64,000 nucleotides of DNA from Ralstonia soli (GTDB lineage Bacteria; Pseudomonadota; Gammaproteobacteria; Burkholderiales; Burkholderiaceae). Positions within the stretch are counted from its first letter, which is position 1; each line of letters starts with the position of its first letter. The stretch lies in assembly GCF_023955655.1 (NCBI RefSeq), contig NZ_JAMXHT010000007.1, positions 62,001-126,000 of the forward strand, written 5' to 3'. A program made the translations under genes and the position numbers. A model generated the notes under the pieces. The model searched no databases. It was not told where the DNA came from and saw only the letters and a list, made by a program, of their open reading frames with translations. This document shows, piece by piece, positions 43,925 to 53,714 of this stretch.

Positions 43925-45184
43925 ATGCACTCCACCTCTCAAGCCATCGAAAAGCACGAACACGTTGACGTCGCCATCATTGGCGCGGGCCCTTCCGGTG
44001 CGGTGGCAGCAGCACTGCTGCGGCAGGCCGGTCGCAATGTGCTGGTGCTTGAACGCCAACATTTTCCGCGCTTCTCCATTGGCGAAAGCCTGCTGCCGCA
44101 AAGCATGGCCTATCTCGAACAGGCGGGCATGCTGCAGGCCGTCGTGGAGGCCGGATTCCAATACAAGAACGGCGCATATTTTGTACACCGCGACAAAACC
44201 GCGTCGTTCGATTTTCGCGACAAGCATTCCGCCGGCTGGGGCACGACGTATCAAGTCGAGCGCGCGGTATTCGACAACGTGCTCATTCAATGCGCCGCCC
44301 AGCAAGGTGCTCACGTGCGTTTCGGCCATACGGTGCGCGCCATGCAGCCGGGCGATGCTCCCGTGCTGGAAGTGGAGGACGAGACCGGCAACGCCTATGC
44401 CGTCCACGCCCGCTTCGTGCTCGACGCGAGCGGCTTTGGCCGCGTGCTGCCCCGCCTGCTGAACCTCGAAGCGCCGACCGGCATGCCGACACGCGCGGCG
44501 CTGTTCTCGCACGTACGCGACGCACTGCCCGCCGGCAGCACCGACCGCGACAAGATCTGCATTGCCGTGCACCCCGAGCGCCGCGACGTCTGGTTCTGGA
44601 TGATCCCGCTGGCCAACGGCCGCTCGTCGGTGGGCTGCGTGGCCGAAGCGAGCTTCCTCGATGTGCCGGAGGCCGAACGCGAAGCCACCCTGCGCCGCCT
44701 CATCCAGAGCGAGCCGAACATCGCCGCGCTGATCGGCGACGCGCCGTTCCTGATGCCGGTACGCCAGATCGGCGGGTATGCCGCCAACGTCGAGCGCCTG
44801 TATGGGCCGGGCTATGCGCTGCTCGGCAACGCAGGGGAGTTCCTCGACCCGGTGTTCTCGTCGGGCGTGACAATCGCCCTACGGTCGGCCGAGCTGGCCA
44901 CGCGCGCGCTCATCCGCCAGCTCGACGGCGAAACCGTCGACTGGCTGGCCGACTACGACAAGCCGCTGCGCAAGGGCGTCGACACGTTCCGCGTCTTCGT
45001 CGAGCGCTGGTACACGGGCGAGCTGCAGGACATCATCTTCCACCCACGCCACGCCCCCGGCATCCGCCGCATGATCAGCGCAATCCTGGCCGGCTATGCG
45101 TGGGACGAAAGCAATCCGTTCGTGGCGGATCCGGTGCGGCGCTTCAATACGTTGTACGAGGTGTGCCGGATGGAGAACGCCTGA
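43925..45184 (+). CDS. FAD-dependent oxidoreductase of the flavin halogenase / geranylgeranyl reductase superfamily
   Basis: A 419-residue flavoprotein. The FAD site GAGPSGAVAAALL lies at about residue 19, and FPRFSIGESLLP at about 53 marks the halogenase/geranylgeranyl reductase superfamily. A WxWxIP signature appears as DVWFWMIPL at about residue 220, the motif used to recognise flavin halogenases. The motif also occurs in non-halogenating relatives, so halogenation is open. It lies at the edge of the polyene cluster, divergent from a methyltransferase. Xanthomonadins, related pigments, are brominated, which makes a tailoring role plausible. Confidence 0.78.
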   Translation: MHSTSQAIEKHEHVDVAIIGAGPSGAVAAALLRQAGRNVLVLERQHFPRFSIGESLLPQSMAYLEQAGMLQAVVEAGFQYKNGAYFVHRDKTASFDFRDKHSAGWGTTYQVERAVFDNVLIQCAAQQGAHVRFGHTVRAMQPGDAPVLEVEDETGNAYAVHARFVLDASGFGRVLPRLLNLEAPTGMPTRAALFSHVRDALPAGSTDRDKICIAVHPERRDVWFWMIPLANGRSSVGCVAEASFLDVPEAEREATLRRLIQSEPNIAALIGDAPFLMPVRQIGGYAANVERLYGPGYALLGNAGEFLDPVFSSGVTIALRSAELATRALIRQLDGETVDWLADYDKPLRKGVDTFRVFVERWYTGELQDIIFHPRHAPGIRRMISAILAGYAWDESNPFVADPVRRFNTLYEVCRMENA

Positions 45185-45214
45185 TCTGCGCGGCGCTCGG
45201 CGATGTGTCGGCCG

Positions 45215-45958
45215 CTACCGGCGGCGCGTCAGCAGATCATCCACCACCGGCACCACGGCCAGCAGCATCAGGATCGAAGCCAGCGGAATGGTGGCCGCAT
45301 AGCCAAGGTGCTTGAACCCGAGGGCACCGGCCACCCCACCCACGAAGAACATCCCCAGCAACGAGGCCAGCAACCGCAGCTTGGGTCGGTTGGCGACCAC
45401 CGTCGGCAGGTGGGGATGGCCGTGGTTCCAGTACAGCGCCTTGCCGATCTCGATACCGATATCGGTGGCCAGGCCGGTCACATGCGTGGTGCGGATCTCC
45501 GCCTTCGAGATCTTGGTGATGATGGCGTTCTGCAACCCCATCAGGAAACACAGCAGCGCCACCGTGGCGGGCACGAACACGACGCGGTATTGCCCCAGCG
45601 ACGTGCCCATCAGCCCGAAGAGCAACAACAGCCCCGCTTCCAGCATGAGCGGCAGCGCGAACTCGCTTTGCGTGCTGCGCCGGCGCCCCCAGTTGACGAG
45701 CACCGCCGTACAGGCCGCCCCGCACAGGAACGCCAGCAGCGAGGCAAAGCCCGCCAGCACGAGCACCAGATCGCCCAGCACGAGGTCGTCGGCCATCGCC
45801 GAGACGATGCCGGACATGTGCGACGTGTACTGTTTGACGGCGAGGAATCCGCCTGCGTTGGCCGCGCCCGCGACAAAAGCAAGGGATTGCCCGAGGCGCC
45901 GGTTTGCCGCCTCCGAGCGTTCGGGGCTGGTCAGGCGGCGGAGGTATTGGATGGGCAT
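45215..45958 (-). CDS. YoaK-type (DUF1275) membrane protein
   Basis: A 247-residue polytopic protein of the DUF1275 family, with LAFVAGAANAGGFLAVKQYTSHMSG near the N-terminus and LLCFLMGLQNAIITKISKAEIRTTHVTGLATDIGIEIGK in the middle, both family hallmarks. About six transmembrane segments are visible. Transport or sensing has been suggested for the family, but the role is unknown. The start MPIQYLRR (45958) is preferred by family length; an in-frame ATG at 45988 is the alternative. It converges with the FAD oxidoreductase gene. Confidence 0.8.
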   Translation of the reverse strand: MPIQYLRRLTSPERSEAANRRLGQSLAFVAGAANAGGFLAVKQYTSHMSGIVSAMADDLVLGDLVLVLAGFASLLAFLCGAACTAVLVNWGRRRSTQSEFALPLMLEAGLLLLFGLMGTSLGQYRVVFVPATVALLCFLMGLQNAIITKISKAEIRTTHVTGLATDIGIEIGKALYWNHGHPHLPTVVANRPKLRLLASLLGMFFVGGVAGALGFKHLGYAATIPLASILMLLAVVPVVDDLLTRRR

Positions 45959-46025
45959 GGCCAATCCCGACGGTAGGTGAGCCGACATGATACGCCGCGC
46001 CCTCCTGCCGCCCACCCGCAGCGGA

Positions 46026-46979
46026 TCAGGGGTTGATGTACTGGAACAGCGACAGCCCCTGCATGGACGCAAAGGTCTTCTGCGCGGCCTGCAAGGCGGT
46101 CTGCTGCTGCGAGAACTGAGAAATGGCGCTGGTGTAGTCGACCGATTGCAGGTTGGAGATCTGCTCCTTCAACTGCTGCGCATAGTCGGAACCGCTGCTG
46201 TTGAGCGTGGTGATCTGCGCCTGCTGCGAGCCCACGGTCACCTGCGCCTGCAGCGCCGCCTGGTACGCGCTGTTCAGGTTGCCTTCGGCGGTCTGCACGG
46301 CCGTCTGGATGGCAGCAACGCCGCCACCGCCCGCCGTGATCGGCTGAGACAGTGCCGCGATCAGATTCTCGTAGGTCTTGAAGACGCTCTGGTTGGCATT
46401 GGGGTTGGCCGGGTCACTGTTCGGAACCCGCATGAACACAGCATCGCCCGCCACCGAATTCTGCATGGAGATGTTCGACGCAACCTGGACGGTAGGCGGT
46501 TGCCCGGTACCTACGTACTGCACCGTGCCGCCACTGGTGATGAATGGCGTGGCCACGCTGTTGGCGCCGCCAAACAAGGACACCCCCGTGGCGTCCTTGC
46601 GGTTAGCGATCGACACCAGTTGTTGATACTGCTGCTGAACCTGCGACAGGATGGAGACGCGCTGCGCGTCCGACAGCGTGCCGACGTTGGCCGAGATCGT
46701 CGACTGCAGGCCCTGCTGAATGGTGGAGATCGTGTCCGTCAGCGCCGAGGACACCGTGTTCAGGCGCGCATTGGTCGCGTCTCGGTTGGCCTGGTACTGG
46801 TCGTTGGCATCCTGCGCCTGCTGCAGCTGCAGCATCTGGTCCATCTTTGCAGGATCGTCGCCGGCCGAGTTCAGCGCAACGCCGGAGGCAAGCTGCTGCT
46901 GCAGCTTGACCAGGTTCGACTGCGCGCCCTGCATCGAGGTAGTGGACTGGGAATAAAACTGCGCGGTGCTGACTCGCAT
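46026..46979 (-). CDS. flgL: FlgL, hook-filament junction protein 3
   Basis: FlgL joins hook to filament. The 317-residue product begins MRVSTAQFYSQSTTSMQGAQSNLVKLQQQLASG, the FlgL/flagellin-type N-terminal D0 segment, and ends with a matching helix (QQQTALQAAQKTFASMQGLSLFQYI). It is the last gene of the flg run, 68 bp after flgK. Confidence 0.95.
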   Translation of the reverse strand: MRVSTAQFYSQSTTSMQGAQSNLVKLQQQLASGVALNSAGDDPAKMDQMLQLQQAQDANDQYQANRDATNARLNTVSSALTDTISTIQQGLQSTISANVGTLSDAQRVSILSQVQQQYQQLVSIANRKDATGVSLFGGANSVATPFITSGGTVQYVGTGQPPTVQVASNISMQNSVAGDAVFMRVPNSDPANPNANQSVFKTYENLIAALSQPITAGGGGVAAIQTAVQTAEGNLNSAYQAALQAQVTVGSQQAQITTLNSSGSDYAQQLKEQISNLQSVDYTSAISQFSQQQTALQAAQKTFASMQGLSLFQYINP

Positions 46980-47047
46980 GATCGGGCCCGGAAAGGAATC
47001 TCTAGCGTTCTATATCGGCAGATGTGCGCGATTCTTCAGCGCCTGGC

Positions 47048-48982
47048 TCAGCGGCCGGCAATCGACAGCAGCGAATCAAACAGCGAATTGGCCGTCTGCA
47101 TGACCTTGGCCGAGGCTTGGTAGGCCTGCTGGTACTTCATCAGGTTCATGGCCTCTTCGTCGAGGTTGACGCCGGACACCGACTGCTGCTGCGCGGTGGC
47201 GCTGGCGAGCAAGGCCTGCTGCGAGGTGAGGTTGCTGCTGGCCTGATTGGCCTTCAGGCCCACCTGCGTGACCACGCCGCTCCACACCGAGCCGATGGTG
47301 GCCGTACCGCCGTTGAGCAGTGTGGCATTGCGTAGGCCGGCCAGTGCGCTGGCGTTGCCGTTGTCGGTGCTGTTGGCCTTGTTGGCCGACACCGTAAAGG
47401 TATCGTTGTTGGCCGGGCTGCCGGTCAGCGTGAGCTGGACGCCGTTGAATGCGTAGGTGGCGCCCTGGGTATAGGGCACGCTGCCCGAATAGGTGGTCGA
47501 GACGCCGTTGGCCGTGACCGTCACGCTGCCCGGAAAGCCCGACAGCGTGCCGCTGGCAGAACTGTATGTCAGGGTCACGGGGGAGGTGAGCGGCGCCCCG
47601 GGATACGTGCTGTTCACCGTCAGCGACGACACCGATGCGCCGCCCGTGTTGTTGCTGCCCAGGTTGGCGACCACCGGCGTGGCTGCCGCCACGTTGTGGT
47701 AATCGGTGATCAGCGTCTGCATGGTCGATGCCGCATTGGCAGTCGGCCGCACCAGGAACGAATCGCCGTTGTTCATCGTACCGGCCAGGTTGAGCGTGAC
47801 GCCGTCGATGGTGGTCGGCCAGCTTGTCACCGTCACGGCGGCGGAGCCATCCGGAGGGTAGTGCGACACCGTGTAGTTGCCGCCCGCGTACTGCACCTGG
47901 TAATCGAGGCCCTTGCCAACGTTGGCATTGGTGATGGTGGCCGTCAGCGTACCGGTGCCGGTGTTGGCATTGCTGGCGGCCACGCTCGGGCTTGCCGTGG
48001 AAAACATCGCCGTGCCCATGTTGCCGTTGGCATCCATGCCCAGCTGGTTCTGTGCGTTGATATCGGCCGACACCGCAACCGCCAGCTGGCCCAGGCTGTT
48101 CTGCGCCGGCACCAGCGTGTTCTGGCGAAAATCCATCAGCCCGCCGAGCGCGCCGCCGCCCAGTTGGCTGTCGGCAATCATCACAATACCCGCCGGCCCC
48201 TTGTAGCCGACCGACAGCTGATTCGGATCGTACGGCGAGCTCACCGCCGCCAGTTGATAGCTCTGGTTGCCCTGCACCAGCGCCTGCCCGTTGCCGACGT
48301 AGACGTTGTACTGGCCGTCGCTGGTCTGCACCACGCTGGCCTTGACCGACTGGTTGAGCGTCTGCACCAGTTGGTCGCGCTGGTCACGCAGATCGTTGGC
48401 CGGCTGGTTGGATTGCGCTTCGGCCTCGGCGATCTGCTTGTTCAGCGCGGCAATCTGCTGGCTGATGCCGTTGACCGTGCTGACCTGCGACTGAACCTGC
48501 TGATTGACCTGACTGGCCAGCCCGTTCATTTGATTGGCGATGGCATTGAACCGGCTCTGCAACGCCGAGGCCGCGCTGAGGAACACCTGCCGCGTGGAGG
48601 TATCGGAGGGATTCGACGCCAGCCCATCCGCGGCATTGAAGAAATTGGTGAGCGCCGGGCCCAGGCTGCTGTTGCTGTCCGAGAGAAACTTGTCGAGGCT
48701 CGAAGCCAGCGTGTTGAGCTGGTTTGCCGCACTGGCCGACGCCTGGCCGCTTTGCACCTGCGCGGTCAGGTACTGGTCATAGATGCGCTTGACCGTGGTG
48801 ATGTTAACGCCCTGCCCCAGAAAGCCCGCGCCGCTGGCCATCGGGATGTTCTCCGTCTGCACTGCCTGCTGCCGCGAATAGCCCGGCGTGCTGGCGTTGG
48901 AGATGTTGTTGCCGGTCACCTGCAGGTTGATGTCGGCAACACGCAGGCCGGTCGCGCCAATGTTCAGGAGGGAGCTGCTCAT
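47048..48982 (-). CDS. flgK: FlgK, hook-filament junction protein 1
   Basis: FlgK is the proximal junction protein. The 644-residue product starts with the rod/hook-type motif NIGATGLRVADINLQVTGNNISNASTPGYSRQ, has a long central part with Ser/Thr/Gly-rich surface domains, and ends NLMKYQQAYQASAKVMQTANSLFDSLL. It is longer than the E. coli protein (547 residues). A candidate sigma-28 promoter lies in the gap after flgJ. Confidence 0.96.
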   Translation of the reverse strand: MSSSLLNIGATGLRVADINLQVTGNNISNASTPGYSRQQAVQTENIPMASGAGFLGQGVNITTVKRIYDQYLTAQVQSGQASASAANQLNTLASSLDKFLSDSNSSLGPALTNFFNAADGLASNPSDTSTRQVFLSAASALQSRFNAIANQMNGLASQVNQQVQSQVSTVNGISQQIAALNKQIAEAEAQSNQPANDLRDQRDQLVQTLNQSVKASVVQTSDGQYNVYVGNGQALVQGNQSYQLAAVSSPYDPNQLSVGYKGPAGIVMIADSQLGGGALGGLMDFRQNTLVPAQNSLGQLAVAVSADINAQNQLGMDANGNMGTAMFSTASPSVAASNANTGTGTLTATITNANVGKGLDYQVQYAGGNYTVSHYPPDGSAAVTVTSWPTTIDGVTLNLAGTMNNGDSFLVRPTANAASTMQTLITDYHNVAAATPVVANLGSNNTGGASVSSLTVNSTYPGAPLTSPVTLTYSSASGTLSGFPGSVTVTANGVSTTYSGSVPYTQGATYAFNGVQLTLTGSPANNDTFTVSANKANSTDNGNASALAGLRNATLLNGGTATIGSVWSGVVTQVGLKANQASSNLTSQQALLASATAQQQSVSGVNLDEEAMNLMKYQQAYQASAKVMQTANSLFDSLLSIAGR

Positions 48983-49045
48983 GTCTGTCTCGCGGATGGT
49001 CTCGAACCAGGCAGCACAACGCCGCCTGGATGAACCCTAGAAACA

Positions 49046-49072
49046 ACATCGGCCGGCCCAGAACAAACTTGA
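49046..49072 (-). promoter_or_regulatory. candidate sigma-28 promoter for flgKL
   Basis: On the minus strand TCAA (49072-49069) and GCCGATGT (49053-49046) are separated by exactly 15 bases, three mismatches in 12 from TAAA-N15-GCCGATAA. It lies in the 126-bp gap between flgJ and flgK and would separate late flgKL expression from the rod and hook operon. Confidence 0.4.
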
Positions 49073-49108
49073 GCCAGCCGATGCGGTGTTGTGTGCTTCA
49101 GGCGTCAC

Positions 49109-50203
49109 CTAAGCGATCTGCTTGAGCACCGCCATGATCTTGTGGGCGTAGTTCGGATCGGTGGCGTAACCCGCGCGCTGCAAGCCCTTGGCGAACGACG
49201 CCGCATCGTTGCCGTTGCCGGCCGCCACCACGTGGCTGTAGCGCGGGTTGTTGGACAGCAGGTTGGCGTAGTCCTTGAACGCCTCGGCGTATGAGCTGTA
49301 GGCGCGGAACTTCTCCTTGACCTTGTGGGCGATGCCGCCCACGTATTCGGTGGTCGTCACCTCGGCCGTCTTGCCCGTCCACGAGCCGCCGGCCTTGATG
49401 CCGAACAGGTTGTGCGTGTTGCTGCCGTCGCGGGCCTTGATCTCGCGGCGGCCCCAGCCGGATTCCAGCGCGGCATGGCCGATCATGAAATTGGCCGGAA
49501 TGCCGGTTTCCTGTGCCGCCTGCGAGGCATGTCCGATCAGCTTGTTGTAAAAGCTGCTCATGCGATCGCCGCGCGGCTCGGACGCCACCGTGGACAAGTC
49601 CACATCGGGCGGCGCACTGGCCGTCGTCTTTTCCGCTTCGGCCTGCTTGCGCAGGGCGGCGAGCGCACGCTGCACGCGTTCTTCCAGGCCGGGGCGCGGC
49701 ACGGTGCTGATCCCCGAGCCGTCATCTTCGGTGCCGGATGCGGCAGACGTGGCAGACGCGGCAATGCTGTTGAGCGACGAACGCGCGATGGCCTTGGCTG
49801 CATCGCCCGTGGCGCCGGTGCTGCCCAGCGCGGTGTTGGTGGCCGTGGTGTTGGACAGCGCGGTGTTCACCGGCGTGGTCGCCGCATCCGGGTTCACGCG
49901 GTTGGCCTGACGCAGCATCTGCTTGAGCAGCTGGTCGGCCACACCCACGCCGCGCGCGGCCATGGTTTGCGAAAGCTGCTGGTCGAGCATCGACGTGTAC
50001 ATCTTGCTCGACGATGAATCGAGCGGCCCGTTCTGCGGCGATGCATCGCGCATCTGCTTGAGCATCATGTTCACGAAGATCGCGTCGAACTGCTTGGCGA
50101 CGGTCTTGGTGGCGCCGGTGGGGTCGGTGCGCGCGGTCTGCTTGAGCGACTCGAAACCCTTGGAGTCGAGCGCCAGACGGCTAGTGAGGTCGGTCGGGTT
50201 CAT
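49109..50203 (-). CDS. flgJ: FlgJ, rod assembly protein and peptidoglycan hydrolase
   Basis: FlgJ caps the growing rod and opens the peptidoglycan. The 364-residue product has the N-terminal rod-binding domain (KQFDAIFVNMMLKQMRDAS), a Ser/Thr/Ala-rich linker (about 110-190) and a C-terminal glucosaminidase domain (FMIGHAALESGWGRREI, with the catalytic Glu in ALESGWG). AAGGA stands about 9 bases before the start. It follows flgI by 28 bp. Confidence 0.96.
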   Translation of the reverse strand: MNPTDLTSRLALDSKGFESLKQTARTDPTGATKTVAKQFDAIFVNMMLKQMRDASPQNGPLDSSSSKMYTSMLDQQLSQTMAARGVGVADQLLKQMLRQANRVNPDAATTPVNTALSNTTATNTALGSTGATGDAAKAIARSSLNSIAASATSAASGTEDDGSGISTVPRPGLEERVQRALAALRKQAEAEKTTASAPPDVDLSTVASEPRGDRMSSFYNKLIGHASQAAQETGIPANFMIGHAALESGWGRREIKARDGSNTHNLFGIKAGGSWTGKTAEVTTTEYVGGIAHKVKEKFRAYSSYAEAFKDYANLLSNNPRYSHVVAAGNGNDAASFAKGLQRAGYATDPNYAHKIMAVLKQIA

Positions 50204-50231
50204 GGTGAGTTTTCCTTACCTTGCCCCGGCG

Positions 50232-51338
50232 TCAGATGATTTCCAGCTCGGCGCGCAGCGAGTTCGCTGCCTTCATGGCCTGCAGGATCGAGATGAGGTC
50301 TTGCGGGTTGGCGCCAATCGCGTTGATGGCCTTGACCACGTCCGCCAGGTTGGTACCGCCCTTCACGTTGATGAGGCTGCCGCCCTGCTGCTTGACTTCG
50401 ATGTTCGAACGCGCGGCCGCCACCGTCTGCCCTTGCGAGAACGGCGCCGGCTGGCTCACCACCGGATCGGTGCTGATGGTGACCGACAGGTTGCCGTGCG
50501 CCACTGCACAGGGTTCAAGCTTGACGAGCTGGTTCATCACCACCGAGCCGGTACGGGCGTTGACCACCACGCGCGCGGCGGCCAGCGCCGGCGTCACGTC
50601 AATGTTCTGCAGCTTGGCAAGAAACCCAACGCGGTCCGACGCCAGCGCCGGCGCACGCACGTTGATCGTGCGGCCGTCAGCAGCTTGGGCGACATCCGAA
50701 CCGAACTGCTTGTTGATGGCGGTGACGATGTTCTGCACGGTGCCGAAGTCGGTCGTGCCGGTGTCGAGCTGGACGCTGCCAGCCTCGCCCACCGTGGCCG
50801 CCACCGCGCGTTCCACCGTCGCCCCGTTGGCGATGCGGCCGGCGCCCAGCTGGTTGATCTGCACCTTGCTGCCGTTGGCCGACGCGCCTGCGCCGCCGAT
50901 CACCACGTTCCCTTGCGCCAGTGCGTAGAGCTGGCCGTCCACGCCCTTGAGCGGCGTGAGCAGCAGCGTGCCGCCGCGCAGGCTCTTGGCGTTACCGATG
51001 GACGACACCGTCACATCAATCGTCTGGCCCGGCCGCACAAACGCGGGCAGCGTGGCCGTCACCACCACGGCGGCGGTGTTCTTCAACTGGATGCTCGCGC
51101 CGGCTGGCACGTTGATGCCGAACTGCGTGAGCATGTTGTTGAAGCTCTGGACGGTAAACGGCGTCTGCGTGGTCTGGTCACCGCTGCCATCCAGGCCGAC
51201 GACGAGGCCGTAGCCGATCAGCGCGTTGTCGCGCACGCCGGCAACGGTGGTCAGGTCCTTGATGCGGTCTGCGTGCGCCGCACCTGAAATTGCGCTCAGT
51301 GCCACCAGGGCCGCGCCGATGATTCGCTGCAAAGTCAT
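50232..51338 (-). CDS. flgI: FlgI, P-ring protein
   Basis: FlgI makes the periplasmic P ring around the rod. The 368-residue product has a signal peptide ([23 protein letters not shown]) and the typical start of the mature protein [33 protein letters not shown]. The C-terminus [21 protein letters not shown] also fits. AAGGGG stands about 9 bases before the ATG. Confidence 0.97.
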   Translation of the reverse strand: MTLQRIIGAALVALSAISGAAHADRIKDLTTVAGVRDNALIGYGLVVGLDGSGDQTTQTPFTVQSFNNMLTQFGINVPAGASIQLKNTAAVVVTATLPAFVRPGQTIDVTVSSIGNAKSLRGGTLLLTPLKGVDGQLYALAQGNVVIGGAGASANGSKVQINQLGAGRIANGATVERAVAATVGEAGSVQLDTGTTDFGTVQNIVTAINKQFGSDVAQAADGRTINVRAPALASDRVGFLAKLQNIDVTPALAAARVVVNARTGSVVMNQLVKLEPCAVAHGNLSVTISTDPVVSQPAPFSQGQTVAAARSNIEVKQQGGSLINVKGGTNLADVVKAINAIGANPQDLISILQAMKAANSLRAELEII

Positions 51339-51348
51339 GGCAGACCCC

Positions 51349-52083
51349 TTAGAACGGTGACACGGTCAGGAAGAACCGCGACAGCCAGCCCATCTGCTGC
51401 GACTCGGCTACATAACCCGTGCCGCGGTATTCCATGCGTGCGTCCGCCACCTGGGTGGACAGCACGGTGTTTTGATTGTTGACGGTGGTCGGGTTGACCA
51501 CGCCCGAGAATTTGATGGACTCGGTGCCCTGGCCCACGGCCATCTGCTTCTCGCCGCTCACCACTAGGTTGCCGTTGCCCAGCACCTCCACCACCGTGAC
51601 GGTGATGGTGGCAGTGAAGTTGTTCTGCGCACCGTTGGCGCCCTTGCTGTCGAACTTGTTGGCGTCGCTGGCCGAGATGCCCAGCAGCGACAGCACGCCG
51701 GCGTTCATGCCGGCAAACGTCGGCACCGAAGCGCTCATGCTGCCGGAGCGGTTCACGCTGCCCGAAGTCTGCTTGCTGGCCGCCGTGTTCTCGGTGATCA
51801 CGATGGTGATGGTGTCGCCCACCATGTGTGCGCGGCGGTCTTCAAACATGCCGCGAAAGCCGCCGCTGCCCGATGCCACTTCCTGGTAGATCGCCCCGTT
51901 CTGACGCGGCGCCATCACCGGCATCGGCGGGCGCGCGGTGGTCGGACCCTGCACGATCGGGGCCGGCGGCGGCAGCATGCCGCACGCCGTCGCGAGCAAG
52001 GCTGCCGTGCCGAGCACAGCCAATCGAACGAACCGGACAGCGCGGCCGCTATCCGCAAGCGAGTAAACCGGGGGGGTATGCAT
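51349..52083 (-). CDS. flgH: FlgH, L-ring lipoprotein
   Basis: FlgH forms the outer-membrane L ring. The 244-residue product has a lipoprotein signal with a lipobox-like LLATAC (Cys near residue 34) and the conserved [26 protein letters not shown] region (here [18 protein letters not shown]). Its C-terminus is FFLTVSPF. It is 10 bp before flgI. Confidence 0.96.
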   Translation of the reverse strand: MHTPPVYSLADSGRAVRFVRLAVLGTAALLATACGMLPPPAPIVQGPTTARPPMPVMAPRQNGAIYQEVASGSGGFRGMFEDRRAHMVGDTITIVITENTAASKQTSGSVNRSGSMSASVPTFAGMNAGVLSLLGISASDANKFDSKGANGAQNNFTATITVTVVEVLGNGNLVVSGEKQMAVGQGTESIKFSGVVNPTTVNNQNTVLSTQVADARMEYRGTGYVAESQQMGWLSRFFLTVSPF

Positions 52084-52116
52084 CGCACTACATCCTTAAA
52101 AACTACGCTGTCCGGC

Positions 52117-52899
52117 TCAGAGCTGTGACAGCTTCTCCAGCATCTGGTCGGACGTCTGCACCGACTTGCTGTTGATCTCGTACGCGCGCTGCGTCTGGAT
52201 CATGTTGACCATTTCTTCCACCACGTTCACGTTGGACGTTTCAACGTAGTTCTGATTGAGGGCGCCCACGCCGTTCGAGCCCGGGTTGGCCAGGGTGGCG
52301 GTACCGGACGCTTCGGTTTCGGCGTACAGGTTTTCGCCCATGCTGCGCAGGCCGGCCGGGTTGATGAAGTTGGCCAGTTGGAACGTGCCCACCTGCGTGT
52401 TGTTAACGGCGCCCGGCGTGGTGACGGTGACAACGCCATCTTTGCCGATGGTCAGGCTGGTGGCGTTTTGCGGCACGGTGATCGCCGGTTGGATCGGGTA
52501 ACCGCTGGAGGTCACGAGCTGACCTTGTGCATTGATCTGGAAGCTGCCGTCGCGCGTGTAGGCCAGCGTGCCGTCGGGCATCTGCACCTGAAAGAAGCCG
52601 GCGCCGTTGACGGCCACGTCGGTTGAGTTGCCGGTCTGCTGCAGGTTGCCCTGCGTGTGCAGACGCTCGGTGGCGACCACGCGCGTGCCCGTCCCGATCT
52701 GCATGCCAGAAGGCAGCGTGGTCTGTTGCGAGGACTGCGCACCGGGCTCGCGCACGTTCTGGTACAGCAAGTCTTCGAACACGGCGCGCGAGCGCTTGAA
52801 GCCTGTCGTGTTGACGTTCGCCAGGTTGTTCGAGATGACATCCAGCTGCGATTGCTGGGCGTCCATCCCGGTCTTGGAAATCCACAGGGAGCGAATCAT
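52117..52899 (-). CDS. flgG: FlgG, distal rod protein
   Basis: FlgG forms the distal rod. The 260-residue product opens [37 protein letters not shown], the rod-protein signature, and ends [26 protein letters not shown]. Family length is matched. It lies 33 bp before flgH and 46 bp after flgF. Confidence 0.97.
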   Translation of the reverse strand: MIRSLWISKTGMDAQQSQLDVISNNLANVNTTGFKRSRAVFEDLLYQNVREPGAQSSQQTTLPSGMQIGTGTRVVATERLHTQGNLQQTGNSTDVAVNGAGFFQVQMPDGTLAYTRDGSFQINAQGQLVTSSGYPIQPAITVPQNATSLTIGKDGVVTVTTPGAVNNTQVGTFQLANFINPAGLRSMGENLYAETEASGTATLANPGSNGVGALNQNYVETSNVNVVEEMVNMIQTQRAYEINSKSVQTSDQMLEKLSQL

Positions 52900-52945
52900 G
52901 TTCGAGTCCTTGGTTGAATCTGATTAAGCGCCGCCGCTTTTTGCA

Positions 52946-53683
52946 TCAGGCGTGGCGCAGCAGTTCATTGGCCGACTGGGCATTCGTGTCGCTCGTGTGC
53001 AGCGATTTCATCTGCATTTCGAGCTGGCGCGAAATCTCAATCATGTTGACCAGTGAGTCGGTGAGGTTGACGTTGCTGCCTTCCAGCGCCCCGCCGGTAA
53101 TGCGCACCTTCTCGTCCACGCCGGCGTCTTGACCGTCGCGCTGGCGGAACAGGCCGTCGGTGCCGCGGTCGAGGTTTGACGGGTCGATATTCACCAGCTT
53201 CAGGCGACCCAGTGCCACGGGCGGCGTGCGGCTGTCGGCGCTGATCGCGTTGACCGTGCCGTCCTTGGCGAACTGCACCGTGGTACTGGGCGGCAGCGTG
53301 ATCGGGCCACCGTCACCCAGCACGGGCTGCCCCGAGAGCGTCTGGATCGTGCCGTCAGCGCCCAACTGGAACGTGCCGGCACGGGTGTAGGCCTCGCCGC
53401 CATCGGGCGTCTGCACGGCAAAGAAGCCTTGCCCGTCGATGGCCACGTCCAGGCTGCGGCCGGTGGTCTCGATCGGGCCTGGCGTGAGGTCCGTGCCGAT
53501 GGCCGAGGCCATCACGTAGCTGCGCGTGGGCGAGCCGTCGCCCTGCACGCCCACCGTATGGAACGCGTCGATCTGTGCCTTGAAGCCGGTGGTGCTGGCG
53601 TTGGCGAGGTTGTTCGCGCTGGCAGCCTGTTGGTCGAACAGGTGCTTCACGCCAGTCATCGACACGTAGATCGAGCGGTCCAT
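52946..53683 (-). CDS. flgF: FlgF, proximal rod protein
   Basis: FlgF is a proximal rod protein. The 245-residue product begins MDRSIYVSMTGVKHLFDQQAASANNLANASTTGFKAQ and ends with VNMIEISRQLEMQMKSLHTSD, both family segments. It sits between flgE and flgG in the standard order. Confidence 0.96.
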   Translation of the reverse strand: MDRSIYVSMTGVKHLFDQQAASANNLANASTTGFKAQIDAFHTVGVQGDGSPTRSYVMASAIGTDLTPGPIETTGRSLDVAIDGQGFFAVQTPDGGEAYTRAGTFQLGADGTIQTLSGQPVLGDGGPITLPPSTTVQFAKDGTVNAISADSRTPPVALGRLKLVNIDPSNLDRGTDGLFRQRDGQDAGVDEKVRITGGALEGSNVNLTDSLVNMIEISRQLEMQMKSLHTSDTNAQSANELLRHA

Positions 53684-53714
53684 GCAGGGCTCCGGTGTAG
53701 GCGGTCAGCGAACG

